A DNA stretch of 64,000 bases from Roseimicrobium sp. ORNL1 (GTDB taxonomy: Bacteria > Verrucomicrobiota > Verrucomicrobiia > Verrucomicrobiales > Verrucomicrobiaceae), in NCBI RefSeq assembly GCF_011044495.1, contig NZ_CP049143.1, positions 558,001 to 622,000 of the forward strand, written 5' to 3'. This document shows positions 60,586-64,000 of the stretch, in pieces. The position numbers and the translations under genes were made by a program. The notes beneath the pieces were generated by a model that had not been told where the DNA came from, made no database searches, and saw only the letters and a list, made by a program, of their open reading frames with translations. Positions within the stretch are counted from its first letter, which is position 1. Each line of letters begins with the position of its first letter.

Positions 60586-60626
60586 GTCTTTGCGGGATAA
60601 GGGCGCGTCTCCACAGACGTTGGTGC

Positions 60627-60698
60627 GCTTGTGTAGCTCAGGGGTAGAGCACGTCCTTGGTAAGGACGAGGTCGTGGGTTCAATTCCCACCACAAGCT
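60627..60698 (+). tRNA. tRNA-Thr (GGU)
   Basis: The acceptor stem GCTTGTG/CACAAGC, D-arm, anticodon loop TTGGTAA with anticodon GGT, and T-arm GTGGG TTCAATT CCCAC are complete. The discriminator is T, as in tRNA-Thr, and CCA is encoded at 60699-60701. The gene precedes tuf, an arrangement also found in many other bacteria. Confidence 0.98.
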
Positions 60699-60763
60699 CC
60701 ATTGTCTCTCGGATTTCGCAACTTTTCCCCCAAACACCAAACGAGCACTACTAACCCAAGACA

Positions 60764-61948
<1,185 letters not shown>

Positions 61949-61974
61949 TGATCCTTTAGTGCCGTTTGGAACAG

Positions 61975-62004
61975 CCGTCGCGAGGCTGAAAAGTCTCGCG
62001 GCGG
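61975..62004 (+). terminator. Stem-loop after tuf
   Basis: Arms CCGTCGCGAG (61975-61984) and CTCGCGGCGG (61995-62004) form a 10-bp stem with one G-T pair around a 10-base loop. Only a short TCTTGT follows, so it may be a weak terminator or processing signal between tuf and tRNA-Trp. Confidence 0.55.
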
Positions 62005-62027
62005 TCTTGTCGCCTCAAGGCACTAGC

Positions 62028-62055
62028 TTGAAATTTTCTCAAACTGCACTAGAAA
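62028..62055 (+). promoter_or_regulatory. Candidate promoter for tRNA-Trp and secE-nusG
   Basis: TTGAAA (62028-62033) is followed after 16 bases by TAGAAA (62050-62055). The start point would lie near 62062, 18 bases before the tRNA, which fits a stable-RNA promoter placed after the tuf stem-loop. Confidence 0.45.
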
Positions 62056-62079
62056 TAACGACTGTCCGTCAAGACGCAT

Positions 62080-62152
62080 ACGCCAGTAGCTCAATTGGTA
62101 GAGTAGTGGTCTCCAAAACCATTGGTTGGGGGTTCGAGTCCCTCCTGGCGTG
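62080..62152 (+). tRNA. tRNA-Trp (CCA)
   Basis: The acceptor stem ACGCCAG/CTGGCGT, anticodon loop CTCCAAA with anticodon CCA, and T-arm with TTCGAGT are complete. The discriminator is G, as in tRNA-Trp, and CCA is encoded at 62153-62155. It immediately precedes secE, a conserved arrangement. Confidence 0.98.
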
Positions 62153-62191
62153 CCAATTTTCCCGGAAAGTCGAAGCCTCCTTGACGTTCAA

Positions 62192-62401
62192 ATGACCCGC
62201 CTGTCGCGCTATCTTTCCGAAGTTTGGGCTGAGCTCAAGAAGGCCACCTGGCCTTGGGATCCCAAGGAAAAGGGCTTCGCCAAGTACAAGGAGCTCACTG
62301 ATGCCACCATCGTGGTGTTTGTTGCCATGATCCTGCTTTCCGGTTTCGTGGGTTTCTTCGACTTCGTCCTGCGCATGTTCTTCCGCGCCTTCACGACCTA
62401 G
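62192..62401 (+). CDS. secE: Preprotein translocase subunit SecE
   Basis: This is a 69-residue SecE of the short one-helix type. The N-terminal amphipathic helix YLSEVWAELKKATWPWD is the family signature. A single membrane helix follows at about residues 39-62 (TIVVFVAMILLSGFVGFFDFVL). It clamps SecY in the translocon. It stands between tRNA-Trp and nusG, the standard place. The ATG at 62192 was chosen because the frame upstream only covers the tRNA. Confidence 0.96.
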   Translation: MTRLSRYLSEVWAELKKATWPWDPKEKGFAKYKELTDATIVVFVAMILLSGFVGFFDFVLRMFFRAFTT

Positions 62402-62460
62402 TCCCTGCTTAGTCGCCGGTCCTGCTGCCAGCTTCCAGATTTCCATTTTTCGTCTCTCTC

Positions 62461-63030
62461 ATGCCTATCATCCCCTCACCTCGTGATCAGTGGTACGTGC
62501 TTCACGTCCGCGCCGGACTGGAGCAGCGGGTGCGTGAGAACATGGAGCGCCGCATCCAGACTGAGGAGATGGGCGACTACATCTACAAAGTCATCGTGCC
62601 GACCGAGCGTGTGGCCGAGGTCAAGAAGGGTAAGAAGAGCGAGTCTACCCGCAAGGTGTTCCCTGGTTACATCCTGGCCAACATGTGGCTGCTGGATGAA
62701 AACAACAAACCTGTCGTCCAGGCCTGGCATTTCGTAAAGGAAACGGACGGCTTCCTCAATTTCGCCGGTACCAAGGATCATCCGATTCCGCTTCGCCCGA
62801 AGGAAGTGGAAACTCTCCTTGGCCAGATCAAGGAGCGCGAAGAAGGCGCCAAGCCCAAGTTCTCCTTCGCCGTTGGTGACAGTGTCCGCGTGGCGGACGG
62901 TCCCTTCGAAAGCCAGACTGGCATCATCGAAGAAGTGGATCCCGAGAAGGGCCTGCTTCGCGTCTCGGTCAACATCTTCGGTCGCGCTACGCCGGTGGAC
63001 CTCGAGTACTGGCAGGTCGAGAAAGCCTAG
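62461..63030 (+). CDS. nusG: Transcription termination/antitermination protein NusG
   Basis: This 189-residue protein has the NGN domain (QWYVLHVRAGLEQRVRENME, then VFPGYILANMWL) and a C-terminal KOW domain (FAVGDSVRVADGPFESQTGIIEEVD). NusG travels with RNA polymerase, speeds elongation and links transcription to Rho or to the ribosome. Length and order are canonical, and it sits between secE and rplK as expected. Confidence 0.98.
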   Translation: MPIIPSPRDQWYVLHVRAGLEQRVRENMERRIQTEEMGDYIYKVIVPTERVAEVKKGKKSESTRKVFPGYILANMWLLDENNKPVVQAWHFVKETDGFLNFAGTKDHPIPLRPKEVETLLGQIKEREEGAKPKFSFAVGDSVRVADGPFESQTGIIEEVDPEKGLLRVSVNIFGRATPVDLEYWQVEKA

Positions 63031-63101
63031 TGGCTCGTTTCAATGCGCCCCGCGCAATTCAATTTTCTAAACACCTAACGCACAACACGGAGTAATCAGC
63101 A

Positions 63102-63527
63102 ATGGCCAAAGAAGTCGTCAAAGTCATCAAGCTTCAGATCAAGGCTGGAGCCGCCAATCCTGCCCCCCCGATCGGACCTGCGCTGGGCCAGGCGGGCGTG
63201 AACATCATGGCGTTCTGCAAGGAGTTCAACGCAGCTACACAGAAGGTGGCCGGCGACATCCTGCCGACCGTCATCTCCGTGTACAAGGATAAGAGCTTTA
63301 CCTTCATCACGAAGCAGCCCCCGGCCTCCATTCTGCTCAAGAAGGCTGCCAACCTGGCTTCCGGCTCCAAGGAGCCGAACAAGACCAAGGTGGCCAAGCT
63401 GACCCGCAAGCAGCTTGAAGATGTGGCCAAGGCCAAGATTGCCGACCTCAACACCACTGACCTGGACGCCGCCTGCCGCATTATGGCCGGTACTGCCCGT
63501 CAGATGGGCATTGAGATCGCCGGCTAA
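63102..63527 (+). CDS. rplK: 50S ribosomal protein L11
   Basis: This 141-residue protein matches L11: the N-terminal [20 protein letters not shown] and [17 protein letters not shown] are typical. The C-terminal rRNA-binding domain includes [22 protein letters not shown] and ends in [13 protein letters not shown]. It forms the stalk base of the large subunit where elongation factors bind. GGAG lies about 9 bases before the ATG. Confidence 0.99.
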   Translation: MAKEVVKVIKLQIKAGAANPAPPIGPALGQAGVNIMAFCKEFNAATQKVAGDILPTVISVYKDKSFTFITKQPPASILLKKAANLASGSKEPNKTKVAKLTRKQLEDVAKAKIADLNTTDLDAACRIMAGTARQMGIEIAG

Positions 63528-63595
63528 GTTTTCAGTCGTCATAACATCCAAATCCGCAGGAGAGCCTCGCGGCTCGCTACCACTGCACCCCATCC

Positions 63596-64000
63596 ATGAA
63601 ACAAAGAAGCAAGCGCTACAACAAGGCCGCCGAAATGGTGCCTGCCGACAAGCTCTTCTCCCTCGAAGAAGCTGCCGAGCTGATCAAGAAGCTCCCGACC
63701 GCCAAGTTCTCCGAAACGGTGAGCTTGTCCTTCAAGCTTACCGTCGACCCGAAGAAGTCTGACCAGATGGTCCGCGGCACCTGCCCGCTGCCCAACGGTT
63801 CCGGTAAGTCGGTAAAGGTGGCCGTGTTCGCCCAGGGCGACGCCGCTGCTGCCGCGAAGGCCGCTGGCGCTGAAATCGTCGGTTACGAAGACCTCATCGC
63901 CAAGGTGAAGGATGGATTCACGGATTTCGATGTCGCCATCGCCACTCCCGCTGCGATGACCGAAGTGCGTAAACTCGGTAAGCAGCTCGGTCCGCGTGGC
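63596..64000 (+). CDS. rplA: 50S ribosomal protein L1, partial at right edge
   Basis: The ATG at 63596 opens a frame that runs off the window after 135 codons. It reads RSKRYNKAAEMVPADKLFSL, then FSETVSLSFKLTVDPKKSDQ, MVRGTCPLPNGSGKSVKVAV and FDVAIATPAAMTEVRKLGKQ followed by LGPRG. This is the N-terminal two thirds of L1, including the rRNA-binding region. The gene should continue for about 95 codons outside the window. It follows rplK by 68 bases, as in the usual rplK-rplA order. Confidence 0.98.
   Translation, partial: MKQRSKRYNKAAEMVPADKLFSLEEAAELIKKLPTAKFSETVSLSFKLTVDPKKSDQMVRGTCPLPNGSGKSVKVAVFAQGDAAAAAKAAGAEIVGYEDLIAKVKDGFTDFDVAIATPAAMTEVRKLGKQLGPRG

Larger units (their letters stand above)
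60292..60626 (+). other. 335-base gap between dgkA and tRNA-Thr
   Basis: No protein is encoded. From left to right it holds a CACCAC/GTGGTG stem near 60341-60370 (possible end of the dgkA transcript, without a T-tract), a 7-bp inverted repeat AATTGAG/CTCAATT (60409-60431), an A/T-rich stretch, the promoter at 60490 and the leader terminator at 60547. Confidence 0.6.

Overview
The window looks like chromosomal DNA of a Verrucomicrobia bacterium, most likely of the Verrucomicrobium/Prosthecobacter/Roseimicrobium kind. This is inferred from gene content, not from a database search. The pointers are a GC-rich coding background, a 1440-residue PEP-CTERM protein built on autotransporter-associated beta-strand repeats, secreted PQQ-type beta-propellers beside a DUF1080 (3-keto-disaccharide hydrolase) protein and a Gfo/Idh/MocA oxidoreductase, DUF3500 and DUF5069 proteins, many secreted proteins of unknown role, and weak Shine-Dalgarno signals at most starts. 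No rRNA, CRISPR array, prophage or replication origin was seen.

Layout. 1-9.6 kb: EcsC-like protein, a class C beta-lactamase-type hydrolase, a prolyl oligopeptidase, a GNAT acetyltransferase, type II NADH dehydrogenase, and a secreted protein ending in a Poly_export-like domain. 9.7-14.8 kb: a lone EF-G gene with a clear intrinsic terminator, a second terminator with no obvious gene before it, and a frame-disrupted gene resembling the kinase of polyvalent proteins. 15-22.4 kb: a SEC-C protein, a second serine hydrolase, a two-gene nucleic-acid repair cassette (RNA ligase plus HD-phosphoesterase/polynucleotide kinase), an SH3 protein and RecQ. 22.4-26.7 kb: a membrane protein/XRE regulator pair behind overlapping palindromes, a TPR protein and 6-phosphogluconate dehydrogenase. 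27-38.6 kb: the giant PEP-CTERM protein, MoaE, a SnoaL-like protein, PgsA, two PQQ propellers, DUF1080 and Gfo/Idh, with two long inverted-repeat elements around the last gene. 39-48 kb: an AraC regulator, polyphosphate glucokinase with a HAD phosphatase, small basic and metal-binding proteins, glycogen debranching enzyme with TreZ, ornithine carbamoyltransferase and tRNA-Leu. 48.4-50.6 kb: GST, LexA and a TPR protein.

50.6-54.8 kb is the most accessory-looking part. A visibly AT-richer stretch carries a class 3 lipase-like gene and an unrecognised small gene. It is followed by DUF5069 and a LuxR-type regulator whose first codons are cut off by an IS5-family insertion. Removing the IS and one CTAG copy restores a continuous 357-codon regulator. 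54.8-60.3 kb holds DUF3500, membrane and lipoprotein genes, and a tightly coupled amino-acid permease-lipoprotein-diacylglycerol kinase run. From 60.4 kb to the end lies the conserved tRNA-Thr, tuf, tRNA-Trp, secE, nusG, rplK, rplA block, which runs off the right edge inside rplA.

Working together: treZ and the debranching enzyme overlap by 4 bases and should process alpha-glucans. The glucokinase and HAD phosphatase also overlap by 4 bases and should handle glucose and a phosphate ester. The PQQ, DUF1080 and Gfo/Idh genes fit the secreted sugar or polymer breakdown typical of this phylum. The ligase/HD-Pnk pair supplies end healing and sealing of broken RNA. The most notable items are that repair cassette, the IS-split LuxR gene, the palindromic repeat families, the disrupted kinase-like gene and the operator-like palindromes before the XRE module.
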